Assembly: GCF_010550675.1 (NCBI RefSeq) | Contig: NZ_JAAGOA010000002.1 | Span: 186,001-250,000 of the forward strand | Length of the DNA: 64,000 bases | Direction: 5' to 3' | Source of the DNA: Phytoactinopolyspora halotolerans | GTDB taxonomy: Bacteria > Actinomycetota > Actinomycetes > Jiangellales > Jiangellaceae | Part shown: one piece after another, positions 33,976 to 42,817 of the stretch | Position numbering within the stretch: position 1 is the first letter of the stretch | How the letters are laid out: each line of letters starts with the position of its first letter | The notes under the pieces: model-generated | Seen by the model: the letters and a program-made list of their open reading frames with translations, nothing else | Databases searched by the model: none | What the model was told of the DNA's origin: nothing | Translations under genes and position numbers: made by a program

Positions 33976-35391
33976 TCAGCGGAGCGGGTCGCCGACCGAG
34001 ACGCGTTCCTGAGTGGCGACGGCCGCCGTGATCCGCTCGATCGGGTACGCCGTCGTGGCGCTGCCGCCCCGGACGGAGACGACCTCGGCGCCGGAGAATT
34101 CGTAGCGCACCGTCTCTCCGTAGGAGCCGAAGCCGATCCCGCCGACGACGCGCAGCGTGCTGTCGTCCACGACGTCCAGCTTGGTGGTCGGCTGCGTGGG
34201 ATCGTCGGCCACCGGCCGGAACAGGTAAAGCCGCCGGCCCAGCCTGACCACGTCCTGTACGCCCCACATGGTGGCGAACCGGCCGGTGAACCGGTCGAGA
34301 TCGACGTCGGACCGGCGCTCGTCGCCGTTCCCGCCCGAGCTCTCCACGGCCAGGTTCACCATCCGGATCAGACCGGATGCCAGCGGCTCGGCCGGGCCGT
34401 CGATCGCGTTGGTCAGCACCGAGACGGCCAGCTTGGCCTCCGGATCGAAGTAGGTCTTGGTGATGTGGCCCGGATAGCCGCCGCCGTGGCCGAAGACCCG
34501 CCGGCCGCCGATCTCGGCTCGGTCCAGGCCTAGCCCATATTCCCCGTCTGAACCGTCGACCTGCCACTCGGCGCGCTGCATCAGCCGCTTGGACGCATCG
34601 GACAGAAGGCGGTCGTCGCCGTGGAAATGGGCGGAGAAGTACCGGACAGCGTCTTGCGCGGTGCTGTAGAAGCCGGTAGCGGCGGACATGGCCGCGGTGT
34701 CGACGTGGTCCACAGGGATGCGCCGGTCGGCATACGCCAGGGAGGTGTAGCCGCGGGCGTACTCGCCGGCGCGTGCCGGGTCGTACTCCGGTCCGGTGTC
34801 GGCTAGCGAGAGCCGGTCGACGATGTGTCGGCGGACGTAGGTGTTGTAGTCCTGTCCGGATGCGGCGGCGATGATCGAGCCGAGCAGCGAGTAGCCGATG
34901 TTGGAGTACTTGAAGCGTTCGTTCGGCGGGATGATGTCCGCCCCGTCGGTCGCGATCTTCCGCAGCGTCGCCTCGTCGGGGAACTCACGGTACAGCTGCC
35001 AGAAGTCGCCGTCGTGGCCGTCCCGGACGACGCCGCCGCTGTGGCCGAGCAACTCCCGCACGGTCACGCTGCTCAGCGGGGCGCCATCCAGGAACGGCAG
35101 CCAGCGGCGAGCGGCGTCGTCGAGCCGGAGAGTGCCCTGCTCCGCCAATTGCAGGACAGCGGTGGCGGTGAACGTCTTGGAATGCGAGGCGATCCGGAAC
35201 AGGTGCCGCGGCGTCAGCTCGACACCCGCCTCCACGTCGGCGTGCCCGTACGCCGCGGACAGCAGGATCTCGTCGCCGTGCAGCACGGCCGCCTGGACCC
35301 CGGGGATGCGCGAGTACCGCTGCCGGAAGGCCAGCCAGGAATCGAAGTAGCCGACAGCATCGCGGACGGCGGCACGGGAAAGATCAGTCAC
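33976..35391 (-). CDS. Cytoplasmic serine hydrolase (class C beta-lactamase-like)
   Basis: This 471-residue protein has a beta-lactamase/transpeptidase-like domain with Ser-x-x-Lys in ASHSKTFTATAV near 70, YSNIGYSLLG (Tyr-Ser-Asn) near 165 and HGGGYPG near 300, then a C-terminal beta-rich region of about 130 residues. No signal peptide is visible, so it probably acts in the cytoplasm as a D-aminopeptidase or esterase. The start at 35391 is in the 99-bp gap divergent from an SDR gene. Confidence 0.82.
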   Translation of the reverse strand: MTDLSRAAVRDAVGYFDSWLAFRQRYSRIPGVQAAVLHGDEILLSAAYGHADVEAGVELTPRHLFRIASHSKTFTATAVLQLAEQGTLRLDDAARRWLPFLDGAPLSSVTVRELLGHSGGVVRDGHDGDFWQLYREFPDEATLRKIATDGADIIPPNERFKYSNIGYSLLGSIIAAASGQDYNTYVRRHIVDRLSLADTGPEYDPARAGEYARGYTSLAYADRRIPVDHVDTAAMSAATGFYSTAQDAVRYFSAHFHGDDRLLSDASKRLMQRAEWQVDGSDGEYGLGLDRAEIGGRRVFGHGGGYPGHITKTYFDPEAKLAVSVLTNAIDGPAEPLASGLIRMVNLAVESSGGNGDERRSDVDLDRFTGRFATMWGVQDVVRLGRRLYLFRPVADDPTQPTTKLDVVDDSTLRVVGGIGFGSYGETVRYEFSGAEVVSVRGGSATTAYPIERITAAVATQERVSVGDPLR

Positions 35392-35490
35392 GGTTGCTCA
35401 CCCTATCGATCCGTTTGCGTACCTCGGATCGAGGCCCACGGCGCTGACCTTGCCGGACGCGGCACAATGCGGGTCGGTAGGGTGCGAGGT

Positions 35491-36258
35491 ATGCCTACGG
35501 CACTGGTCACCGGCCCGACCGCGGGAATCGGGCTGGCGTTCGCGCGCAAGCTCGCGGAGCAGCGGTTCGATCTGGTCCTGGTCGCACGCGACCAGGGACG
35601 GCTCGAGGCGACCGCGGACGAGCTCCGGGCGGCGCACGGTGTCGACGTCGAGGTGCTGCCCGCGGATCTGGCGCAGCAGACCGAAGACGTGGAGCTCCGG
35701 CTCTCCGACGCCGTTCGGCCCATCGATCTGCTGGTCAACAACGCCGGGCACGCGCTACGCAAGCCGTTTCTCGCCAACGACATCGCCGATGAGGAACAAC
35801 TGCTCAATGTGCATGTACGCGCGGTGCTGCGGCTCACCCACGCGGCGCTCCCGCCGATGATCGAACGCGGACGGGGCGCCGTGGTCAATGTCAGCTCGGT
35901 CGCCGCCTGGACGCCGCGGGGCACGTACAGCGCGGCCAAGGCGTGGACGACGTCGTTCACCGAGGGCCTCGCCGCCCAGCTGAACGGAACCGGCGTCCGC
36001 GCCATGGTGCTTGCGCCGGGGTTCACCCGCACCGAGTTTCACGACCGGGCCGCGATGGACATGAGCAGCCTGCCGTCGTGGCTGTGGCTCGACGCGGACA
36101 GGTTGGTCGACGTCGCCCTGCGGGATCTGCGCCGCGGCAAGACCGTCTCGGTACCCGGCCCGTTGTACAACGTGGCCGCCGCGATGCTGCCGAGGCTTCC
36201 CCGACAAGTGGTCCGGGCCGCCGGTCGCCGCCATCCTGACCAGCGACGCCGGGCCTGA
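35491..36258 (+). CDS. Short-chain dehydrogenase/reductase
   Basis: The 255-residue SDR has the TGPTAGIG nucleotide motif at 7-14, LLVNNAGHA near 82, a Ser pair in VNVSSVAAW and the catalytic YSAAKAWT. The PGFTRTEFHDR segment and a basic C-terminus resemble DltE/YqjQ-like SDRs. The substrate is unknown. TAGGGT lies 7 bases before the ATG, suggesting a leaderless mRNA, though GCGAGGT could also serve as a weak ribosome site. Confidence 0.85.
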   Translation: MPTALVTGPTAGIGLAFARKLAEQRFDLVLVARDQGRLEATADELRAAHGVDVEVLPADLAQQTEDVELRLSDAVRPIDLLVNNAGHALRKPFLANDIADEEQLLNVHVRAVLRLTHAALPPMIERGRGAVVNVSSVAAWTPRGTYSAAKAWTTSFTEGLAAQLNGTGVRAMVLAPGFTRTEFHDRAAMDMSSLPSWLWLDADRLVDVALRDLRRGKTVSVPGPLYNVAAAMLPRLPRQVVRAAGRRHPDQRRRA

Positions 36259-36286
36259 TCCGGTGCTGGTCTCGTCCGGTGCTGGC

Positions 36287-36970
36287 CTAACCCGGTAGCT
36301 GGGAGACGGCGTCGCGGATACCGTCGGCCGGATCGGCACCCTCGTGCACGGTCCACCCGCGCGATCGGGCCGAGCGCGCCCAGAACCCGGTGTCACCGCA
36401 GCCCGCCGCCGGGTATCCGAGGTGCACGTACGCGCACGGGGCATCGGGCCAGTCGATCGCCGGCGGCAAGGTCTCGGTCCAGAACTGGTGATCCCGGGAC
36501 CTGGGCGGCGGCCGCTCCGCGCCGCCGGCATCCGCCACCATGGCGACCTGCTCCGGCTCGGGCCACAGGCCGCCGGGTGCATGTAGCCGCTGATGGGCCA
36601 TGTCCGCCTCGTCCGGTGCGGCGGCCTCGAGCAGATCGAGGTGGCTTGCCTGTCCGGGACGGGGCAGGGTGGCGTCGACGAAGACGTACCCGCCGATGCG
36701 CCGGCCGCCTGCACGCTGAGCGCGAGCCAGCGCGGGAAGGAGCGGTCCGGCCGATCCGTGTCCCACGATGACCAGCGGATCCTCGAGCTGTGAGGTGTTC
36801 AGCTGCTGCGCGATGGAGGCGAGCCAACCGACGCTGAACGGCGGCGTGTCGGCGGCGTCGACCGGTGCCGTCGCCGTGAAACCCGCATCGCGGAGCGCGG
36901 GTACGACGGGCACCCACCAATCGGGCGGGTCGAGCGGTCCGCTTGCCAGTACCAGTGCGCCGGGTCTCAC
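36287..36970 (-). CDS. Alpha/beta hydrolase-like protein
   Basis: This 227-residue protein starts with a beta strand (RPGALVLASGPLDPPDWWVPVV) and has a nucleophile-elbow-like VIVGHGSAGPLLPAL with Ser. A strand YVFVDATLPRPG follows, as in the small AB-hydrolase_6 group. The GTG at 36970 is chosen because upstream sequence in frame loses the fold; the ribosome site (GGAGG) is very close. The substrate is unknown. It is convergent with the SDR at 35491. Confidence 0.65.
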   Translation of the reverse strand: MRPGALVLASGPLDPPDWWVPVVPALRDAGFTATAPVDAADTPPFSVGWLASIAQQLNTSQLEDPLVIVGHGSAGPLLPALARAQRAGGRRIGGYVFVDATLPRPGQASHLDLLEAAAPDEADMAHQRLHAPGGLWPEPEQVAMVADAGGAERPPPRSRDHQFWTETLPPAIDWPDAPCAYVHLGYPAAGCGDTGFWARSARSRGWTVHEGADPADGIRDAVSQLPG

Positions 36971-37029
36971 CCCTCCACTCTGCCGCAGGCCCGATCGGTG
37001 ACGGCAGAGCGGTCGCCATCCGGGATGCC

Positions 37030-37956
37030 TCAGGAAGGGGCGTAGCCGGCGAACGCCTTCCAGTCGATCTCCGGCGGTTCGAGCCCGCGACGCTCGAGAT
37101 AGCGCTGGGAGCGCGTGCGTGCATCGGCGATCCATGCCTCGTACGAGTTCGTCTCGTGACCCGACTCGGCTTCTCCGGGAAGCCGCTCGGGCACGAACGT
37201 CCACGTGCCGTCGCCGTTCGTGACACGGCCAGCCACGAGCAGTGAGTGCATCTCTCCTGAATGGCCGTTGTGGCGGTGCCACAACAGGTTCGCCTGCCCG
37301 GGCCTGCCGGCGAACGGCTGCGTGGGCTGTACCCGGAGATTGCCCGACCCCGGGTCGCCCGTCACGATCGCGCGGGTCGAGAATGGATACCCTCGCTCGT
37401 CTCGCGAGCACAGGACGGCGGTCGGATAACGCTGGATGGCATCGGCGATCTGTTCGTTCATCGTGGCGTTCTCGGGTGGGAACGGCTCCCAGGCGCCGCC
37501 GAACTCGGCCGCGTCGAATGTGTGGACGTGATCCGGGCCAACTGAGATCGGCAACCGCCAGTAGTACCAGTCCATCGCCTTCCGGGCTTCGTCGTCGGCG
37601 AAATCATCGACCAGCTTCGGGTACTTGCGGAACAGCTCTCCCCAGTAGTCGGGGATGTCGTGCGGTGCTGCGACGACGTCGGGCGCCTCCGCGGTTCCCT
37701 GCACCAGAACGGCAGGAGCCCCGGAGAGGCCGCTACCGGTGAAGTCCGAGTAGAACAGCGCCACCCTGGCGTCGCGCCGGATGTTGAACACCTTCTGCGG
37801 GGTGGCCAGCGGCGTGGTGAGGAAGACACGTCCGGTTCCCGGCATCCACGTCGCCGCCATCGGCCTGGTGTTCACCCCGCCGTCCTTGGTGATCGTGCTC
37901 AACTCGAGCACGCGCACGTCCTTCAGAACCCTCACCAGGTCCGGATCCATCGGCAT
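37030..37956 (-). CDS. FMN-binding split-barrel (PPOX-class) protein
   Basis: This 308-residue protein has two pyridoxamine-phosphate-oxidase-like halves: residues about 10-150 (VLELSTITKDGGVNTRPMA, VFLTTPLATPQKVFNIRRD) and about 170-300 (AVLCSRDERGYPFSTRA). Such proteins bind FMN, F420 or heme. GGAGG precedes the ATG at 37956. Its promoter has a CCTCAA-6-TTGAGG box inside a 19-bp spacer (38018-38048), the hallmark of SoxR/MerR activation, so it is probably induced by redox-active compounds. Confidence 0.8.
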   Translation of the reverse strand: MPMDPDLVRVLKDVRVLELSTITKDGGVNTRPMAATWMPGTGRVFLTTPLATPQKVFNIRRDARVALFYSDFTGSGLSGAPAVLVQGTAEAPDVVAAPHDIPDYWGELFRKYPKLVDDFADDEARKAMDWYYWRLPISVGPDHVHTFDAAEFGGAWEPFPPENATMNEQIADAIQRYPTAVLCSRDERGYPFSTRAIVTGDPGSGNLRVQPTQPFAGRPGQANLLWHRHNGHSGEMHSLLVAGRVTNGDGTWTFVPERLPGEAESGHETNSYEAWIADARTRSQRYLERRGLEPPEIDWKAFAGYAPS

Positions 37957-38017
37957 AGAACATCCTCCATCTAGGTAGGTCTGTCGTCATCACAGCGAGC
38001 GGCCACTCGCACTCGTA

Positions 38018-38048
38018 ACGTTAGAACCTCAACTAATCTTGAGGTAAA
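38018..38048 (-). promoter_or_regulatory. SoxR-like (MerR-type) promoter, 19-bp spacer
   Basis: On the minus strand TTTACC (38048-38043) and TAACGT (38023-38018) form -35 and -10 boxes 19 bases apart. The spacer centres on ACCTCAA-CTAATC-TTGAGGT (38026-38045), a 7-bp inverted repeat. SoxR boxes are 18-bp CCTCAA-N6-TTGAGG sequences in just such long spacers. The promoter reads toward the PPOX-class gene with a leader of about 50 bases. Confidence 0.75.
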
Positions 38049-38147
38049 GTCTTCGTAGTGCACGCTCTACCTGCGTTTTTGTGGTAGGTGCGGCTTGTGG
38101 AGCTGCCGCCGGTGGTGACGGTCGAGGCCCTGACGACGGGTCGCGAC

Positions 38148-38153
38148 TACGCT
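38148..38153 (+). promoter_or_regulatory. Leaderless-type -10 box TACGCT for pyrE
   Basis: TACGCT lies 7 bases before the GTG at 38161 with no ribosome site between, predicting a transcript that begins at the start codon. Confidence 0.45.
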
Positions 38154-38160
38154 CAGGGAT

Positions 38161-38700
38161 GTGAATGCGCGGGACGAACTCAGACAGCACATCAATCAGA
38201 AGGCGATCGTGCGCGGCGCCGTTGTGCTCTCCTCCGGCAAGGAGGCGGACTACTACGTCGATATGCGCCGCATCACGCTCGACGGAGCGGCGGCCCCGCT
38301 GGTCGGCGAAGTGATGCTCGACCTCACCGACGGTTTGGCGTACGACGCCGTGGGCGGCCTTACTCTGGGCGCAGACCCGGTGGCGACGGCCATGATGCAC
38401 GCCGCTCACCGGCGCGGACAGCGTCTGGACACGTTCGTCGTCCGCAAAGGTGAGAAGCAGCACGGCCTGCGCCGTCAGATCGAGGGGCCGGGAGTCGAAG
38501 GCCGGCGCGTGCTGGCCGTCGAAGATACGTCCACGACGGGCGGCAGCGTACTGACGGCTGTCGAGGCGCTGCGCAAAGCAGGGGCGGACGTGGTCGCTGT
38601 GGCCGTGATCGTCGACCGCGACACCGGCGCACGCGAGCGGATCGAAGCGGAAGAACTGGAGTATCGCGCCGCCTACGGCGTCGCCGACCTCGACCTCTAG
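38161..38700 (+). CDS. pyrE: Orotate phosphoribosyltransferase
   Basis: The 179-residue enzyme joins orotate to PRPP to form orotidine monophosphate in pyrimidine synthesis. The PRPP-binding motif VLAVEDTSTTGGSVL is near residue 120, with ADPVATAMM and the FVVRKGEKQHG catalytic loop before it. Length and motifs match actinobacterial PyrE. It stands alone, away from the usual pyr operon. The GTG start follows a -10 box directly. Confidence 0.93.
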   Translation: MNARDELRQHINQKAIVRGAVVLSSGKEADYYVDMRRITLDGAAAPLVGEVMLDLTDGLAYDAVGGLTLGADPVATAMMHAAHRRGQRLDTFVVRKGEKQHGLRRQIEGPGVEGRRVLAVEDTSTTGGSVLTAVEALRKAGADVVAVAVIVDRDTGARERIEAEELEYRAAYGVADLDL

Positions 38701-38728
38701 TAGTGGAACGTGGTCGCGCGTCAGTGGG

Positions 38729-39697
38729 TCAGTCAGTCAGCCCGGTGCGGCAGGCCCTCTCCAGTCGGCGATGACGCTGGAATCGCCGCCACACGCCCGG
38801 CGACGCTTCCAACGACGTGCGATGCGGCCACTCCTCGACGTGCAACGCATCGTGGATCATCGCGCCCCGTGTGAGCCACGGTGTCCAGCGCTCCAGATCG
38901 GGCACGGAGAAATCGTGCCCCAGCAGGGTCGCCGGGCCGTCGGGCAGCGCGTTTCCGGCCAAGCTGACGATGCGCAGAATGCCGGGACGCCCCTGTTCGG
39001 CGGGGGTGCTGGTGTGTACGAGGCCATGGCCAGCCACCTCAGCGCCGTCGGCCGCTTCAGGGTCGTCGTCGCCGACTCTGACCGTGTCCACCATGAGGCC
39101 TGTGTGGTTGGCCTGCCGCGGCGCGACGGCGAGGACGTGGCCGGTACCGTCGGCGCGCGCGGCGACCGGCGTCGCGTCCATGACCTCGAGAACGAGGATC
39201 AGCCGCGGCAGGAACCACCAGTGCTCCCGGCGGAGCAGCGGCGAATCGGCGTATGTGCGCGAGGGCGGATATTTCCGCAGCTCCTGAGCGAGTAGCCGGT
39301 CGACGAAGAGCTCGCCGGAACGGTCTTCGACCAGCCGGAACCGGCCACTCAAGGCCAGCGGGCGCCAGTGGGAGCCGGCCATGCGAGTATCGGAGAGCAC
39401 CAGGCACACGCGGGACGCAGCCGCCAGCGTGCGCGCCAGCTCGTGTTCGGCGTACGTGTACGCGACGGCCGGCGCCGTATCGAGCCATAACGGCGTCACC
39501 GGCCGCGCACCGGGCTGCCCGGCCGGCCCCAGCCAGGCGAGCTCGGCGACCGAGGCAGCCTGGACGGCTTTGCGGGTCTCGTCGTCGCTTGTCAGGGCGT
39601 GTCTCCAGGATGCGCGAGTCCCAGCATCATAGGACGATTCCTTGATCGGCGACGATCGCGTGGATGGTGAACAGGGGTACGCCCGCTGAGCGTCCAT
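38729..39697 (-). CDS. Predicted FMN-binding split-barrel-like protein, function unknown
   Basis: This protein of up to 322 residues has a middle part resembling pyridoxamine-phosphate-oxidase-like folds (SVAELAWLGPAGQPGARPV, then SRVCLVLSD and LALSGRFRLVED). The C-terminal 130 residues match nothing I recognise. The ATG at 39697 has no clear ribosome site and the first 35 residues are unlike the rest. The true start may be a CTG near 39595, which has GGAG 8 bases upstream. It is divergent from cstA and convergent with pyrE. Confidence 0.55.
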   Translation of the reverse strand: MDAQRAYPCSPSTRSSPIKESSYDAGTRASWRHALTSDDETRKAVQAASVAELAWLGPAGQPGARPVTPLWLDTAPAVAYTYAEHELARTLAAASRVCLVLSDTRMAGSHWRPLALSGRFRLVEDRSGELFVDRLLAQELRKYPPSRTYADSPLLRREHWWFLPRLILVLEVMDATPVAARADGTGHVLAVAPRQANHTGLMVDTVRVGDDDPEAADGAEVAGHGLVHTSTPAEQGRPGILRIVSLAGNALPDGPATLLGHDFSVPDLERWTPWLTRGAMIHDALHVEEWPHRTSLEASPGVWRRFQRHRRLERACRTGLTD

Positions 39698-39804
39698 CCG
39701 CGACCGAAGTTGCTATTGACCGTGAAGGTGACGTACGCCATAGTGCGGTCAAGGCACATGTCACCCGGTCATTGGGGGAGGCCGAGGCCAGTCAAGGAGG
39801 ACTG

Positions 39805-41580
39805 ATGCCCGCCGTCGTCGTCGCCGTCGCGGTCTTCGCACTGTTCGCACTCGGGTTCATCTATTACTCGAGGTACCTGGCGGACAAGGTATACGCCCTC
39901 GATCCGGAACGCACCACCCCCGCGCACGAGTTCGCCGACGGGGTGGACTTCGTCCCGACCAACAAACACGTGCTCTTCGGGCACCATTTCACCTCGATCG
40001 CCGGTGCGGCACCGATCGTCGGCCCGGCTATCGCGGTGTTCTGGGGCTGGGGTCCGGCGCTCGCCTGGATCGTGCTCGGAACCATCTTCGCTGCCGGGGT
40101 GCACGACTTCGGTGCGCTGGTCGTCTCGGTCCGGCACAAGGCGCGCAACATCGGCACTCTGACCGCCGATGTGATCAGCAAGCGATCCAGGGTGCTCTTC
40201 CTGTGCGTGATCTTCTTCTTGCTGACCCTGGTAAATGCCGTCTTCGCGGTCGTCATCGGGAACCTGTTCGTGGCGAATCCGGGCGCGGTGATCCCGATCT
40301 TCGTCGAGATCCCGCTGGCCATCGCCATCGGGCAGTACATCTATCGCACGCGCAGTCCGGCGCTGGTGCCGTCGATCGTCGGCGTCATCCTGCTGTATTT
40401 CCTGATCTGGGTCGGCAGCGAGGTCCCGATCGAGATCGACGGCCTCGCCGACGCGCTCGGCTTCGGCCAGACCCGCGACCTGTGGGTCGTGATCATGTTC
40501 GTGTACACGTTCATCGCGTCCCGGCTGCCGGTGTGGCTGTTGCTGCAGCCGCGCGACTACATCAACTCGCACCAGTTGTTCATCGCGTTGGCGGTCACCT
40601 TCGTGGGCGTGCTGGTCGGGTGGGACACCATGGTGGCGCCCGCGCTGAACGACGTCCCGGATGGCTCGCCGAGCATCTTCCCGTTCCTGTTCATCACGAT
40701 CGCGTGCGGGGCGATCTCGGGTTTCCACTCCCTCGTATCATCCGGTACGACGTCGAAACAGCTCGCCAACGAGCGCGACGCCCGGCACGTCGGGTACCTC
40801 GGGGCGCTCGGCGAAGGAAGCCTGGCACTGGCGTCGGTGCTGGCGGTGAGCGCGGGCGTGGCCGCCACGCGTGTGGAGTGGGACGAGCTCTACGCCACGC
40901 ACGCCGACGCCTCGGGTGGGGCCACCGGCAACTTCGTCAACGGGATCGCGCAGTTCGCGAACAACCTCGGGGTGGAGTTCCAGCTGGCCACCGTGTTCGC
41001 TGCGGTGGTGGTGGTGTCTTTCGCGGCGACGACGATGGACACCGGTATCCGACTGCAGCGGTACATCGTGCAGGAGATCTCCACGATGCTGGGCTGGACG
41101 AGGCTGGCCCGCAGTCTGACTCTGGCCGGGCTTGTCGCGGTCGTCGTCCCGTTGGCCCTGGCTCTCGTGCCGGGCGACGGTGACGCGGGGTACACGTTCG
41201 GCACGCTGTGGCGGCTGTTCGGCACCACCAACCAGCTCACCGCCGGCCTGGCACTGGCTGTGATCGCGGTGTGGGTGACGCGGAACCGCCGCAACCCGCT
41301 GGCGGCCGTCATCCCGCTCGCGTTCTTGCTGATCATGACCAGCTGGGCGTTGTTCATCCAGTTCTTCGAGTTCATCGACGAGGGCGAGTGGGTGCTGGCG
41401 CCGCTGGACGCGATCATCTTCGTCCTCGCCGTCTGGCTGATCGTCGAGGCGATCGGCGCGATGCGCCGGACCGTGGCCGAGCGTCGTGCCGCCACGCCGA
41501 TCGGTGACGCGGACAGCGACGGCGGTACGGGCCAGGCGGTCGCCGAGACAGAGCAGCGCCCGCGGGAGGACGGGCAGTGA
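39805..41580 (+). CDS. cstA: CstA-family carbon starvation transporter
   Basis: This 591-residue membrane protein has about 15-16 helices and clear CstA marks: NKHVLFGHHFTSIAGAAPIVGP near 50, FWGWGPALAWIVLGTIFAAGVHDF, and SGFHSLVSSGTTSKQL near 310. CstA proteins import pyruvate or peptides, often under carbon starvation. AAGGAGG ahead of the ATG at 39805 fixes the start; earlier in-frame codons extend into non-conserved sequence. The stop overlaps the next start (GTGA). Most cstA genes are followed by a YbdD/YjiX (DUF466) gene; here the partner is a different Cys-containing protein. Confidence 0.93.
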   Translation: MPAVVVAVAVFALFALGFIYYSRYLADKVYALDPERTTPAHEFADGVDFVPTNKHVLFGHHFTSIAGAAPIVGPAIAVFWGWGPALAWIVLGTIFAAGVHDFGALVVSVRHKARNIGTLTADVISKRSRVLFLCVIFFLLTLVNAVFAVVIGNLFVANPGAVIPIFVEIPLAIAIGQYIYRTRSPALVPSIVGVILLYFLIWVGSEVPIEIDGLADALGFGQTRDLWVVIMFVYTFIASRLPVWLLLQPRDYINSHQLFIALAVTFVGVLVGWDTMVAPALNDVPDGSPSIFPFLFITIACGAISGFHSLVSSGTTSKQLANERDARHVGYLGALGEGSLALASVLAVSAGVAATRVEWDELYATHADASGGATGNFVNGIAQFANNLGVEFQLATVFAAVVVVSFAATTMDTGIRLQRYIVQEISTMLGWTRLARSLTLAGLVAVVVPLALALVPGDGDAGYTFGTLWRLFGTTNQLTAGLALAVIAVWVTRNRRNPLAAVIPLAFLLIMTSWALFIQFFEFIDEGEWVLAPLDAIIFVLAVWLIVEAIGAMRRTVAERRAATPIGDADSDGGTGQAVAETEQRPREDGQ

Positions 41581-42011
41581 GGGTTCTGCTGATCCGGCCA
41601 TGGGACATGTCCGACGGGGTCGGTGCGGGATGCTGCAGCGGCGGATCGGCGAAGGGCCTGTGCATCGAGCCGGAGCACCACCCGCCGCGCGGTGGGACCC
41701 GCAATATCGAGCGGACCGGTTGGGCGCCGCTGGCTGAGGTATACCGGGCGTTGCGCGACGGCCTGCCCGCCGACGCGGAGGTGGAGATCGTCGACCCGCG
41801 CAATCACTCCTTCCTGCTGCCGGTGCTCGTCCGGGATCTCCGGCGACGTGGCATCGGCTGGTGGAGTGCCTTGCGCGCCGCGATCCGTGCCCCCGCGTAT
41901 GCGGCGATCATCGTCGACGGCGTCGTGGTGAGTTCCGGGGAGTTACCGAGCCGGGACGAGGCGTTGCGTGTGGTTCGTGCGGCAGCCGCCCCAGACGGCG
42001 AGCGGGTGTAG
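41577..42011 (+). CDS. Small Cys-motif protein coupled to cstA
   Basis: This 144-residue protein starts RVLLIRPWDMSDGVGAGCCSGG and continues to a third Cys in KGLCIEPE. Later parts, VEIVDPRNHSFLLPVLVRDL and YAAIIVDGVVVSSGELPSRDEAL, suggest a thioredoxin-like alternation of strands and helices with a Cys-Cys pair near the start. I do not recognise a named family. Its GTG overlaps the cstA stop (GTGA), so it is translationally coupled and may assist or sense transport. Confidence 0.7.
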   Translation: MRVLLIRPWDMSDGVGAGCCSGGSAKGLCIEPEHHPPRGGTRNIERTGWAPLAEVYRALRDGLPADAEVEIVDPRNHSFLLPVLVRDLRRRGIGWWSALRAAIRAPAYAAIIVDGVVVSSGELPSRDEALRVVRAAAAPDGERV

Positions 42012-42060
42012 CCTTCCGCACCACGTATGCGTTGCTCCCACTGCTCGGCGGCGACACCAA

Positions 42061-42128
42061 GCTTCCTTGCTGCCACCACGACAGCACCATGCCTCCTTGC
42101 GGCCGAGGCCGGACAGCACCAAGGAAGC
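42061..42128. repeat. Inverted and direct repeat region before methyltransferase gene
   Basis: GCTTCCTTG (42061-42069) and CAAGGAAGC (42120-42128) form a 9-bp exact inverted repeat. Inside it, GACAGCACCA occurs twice and a CTCCTTGCGGCC segment echoes TTCCTTGCTGCC. The structure begins 49 bases after the Cys-motif gene and ends 32 bases before the methyltransferase start, so it could end the cstA transcript. Confidence 0.5.
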
Positions 42129-42160
42129 ATATGGCTCCGCTGGCGCTACGGTGGTCTGTC

Positions 42161-42817
42161 GTGGAGCAGAGTGGCCCGGAGCGCCGGGATCCGGAGGACC
42201 AGAACGGTGACGAGAACCTGAGCCTGGGCGTGGGGCCGTGGGCAGGGCCCTGGCCCGACGATCCGCGGCTTGATCCCGAGCTGCTCGAGCACGGTGACCG
42301 GCGCAACGTCGTCGATGAGTACCGCTACTGGCGGCACGAGGCGATCGTCGAGGATCTGGATCGGCGGCGGCACCCGTTCCACGTCGCGATCGAGAACTGG
42401 CAGCACGACTTCAACATCGGATCGGTAGTCCGGACGGCCAACGCGTTTCTCGCGGCCGAGGTGCATATCGTCGGGCGGCGACGGTGGAACCGGCGGGGTG
42501 CGATGGTGACCGACCGGTATCAGCACGTCCGACACCACCCCGACCTGGCGGAACTGGCGACGTGGGCGCACACCCGCGACCTGCCCGTGCTGGGCATCGA
42601 CAACCTGCCCGGATCGGTGCCGCTGGAGACCTACCGGCTACCGCGTGCCTGTGTGCTGTTGTTCGGACAGGAGGGGCCGGGACTCTCCGAGGCGGCTCGG
42701 AAGCACGTCGACGTCTGCCTGTCGATCGCTCAGTTCGGCTCCACGCGCTCGATCAACGCGGGTGCGGCCGCCGCGATCGCGATGCACACGTGGATCGTCC
42801 AGCACGCCGAACCATGA
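42161..42817 (+). CDS. TrmH/SpoU-family RNA 2'-O-methyltransferase
   Basis: The 218-residue enzyme has the three SPOUT motifs: NIGSVVRTANAFLA (motif 1), VLLFGQEGPGLS (motif 2) and SIAQFGSTRSINAGAAAAIAMH (motif 3, partly quoted from its conserved core). These form the knotted SAM-binding site. The RNA target (tRNA or rRNA ribose) is not evident. A TACGGT -10 box 8 bases before the GTG at 42161 supports this start; an in-frame ATG at 42131 overlaps the repeat. The stop codon lies at the edge of the 51-bp palindrome. Confidence 0.88.
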   Translation: MEQSGPERRDPEDQNGDENLSLGVGPWAGPWPDDPRLDPELLEHGDRRNVVDEYRYWRHEAIVEDLDRRRHPFHVAIENWQHDFNIGSVVRTANAFLAAEVHIVGRRRWNRRGAMVTDRYQHVRHHPDLAELATWAHTRDLPVLGIDNLPGSVPLETYRLPRACVLLFGQEGPGLSEAARKHVDVCLSIAQFGSTRSINAGAAAAIAMHTWIVQHAEP

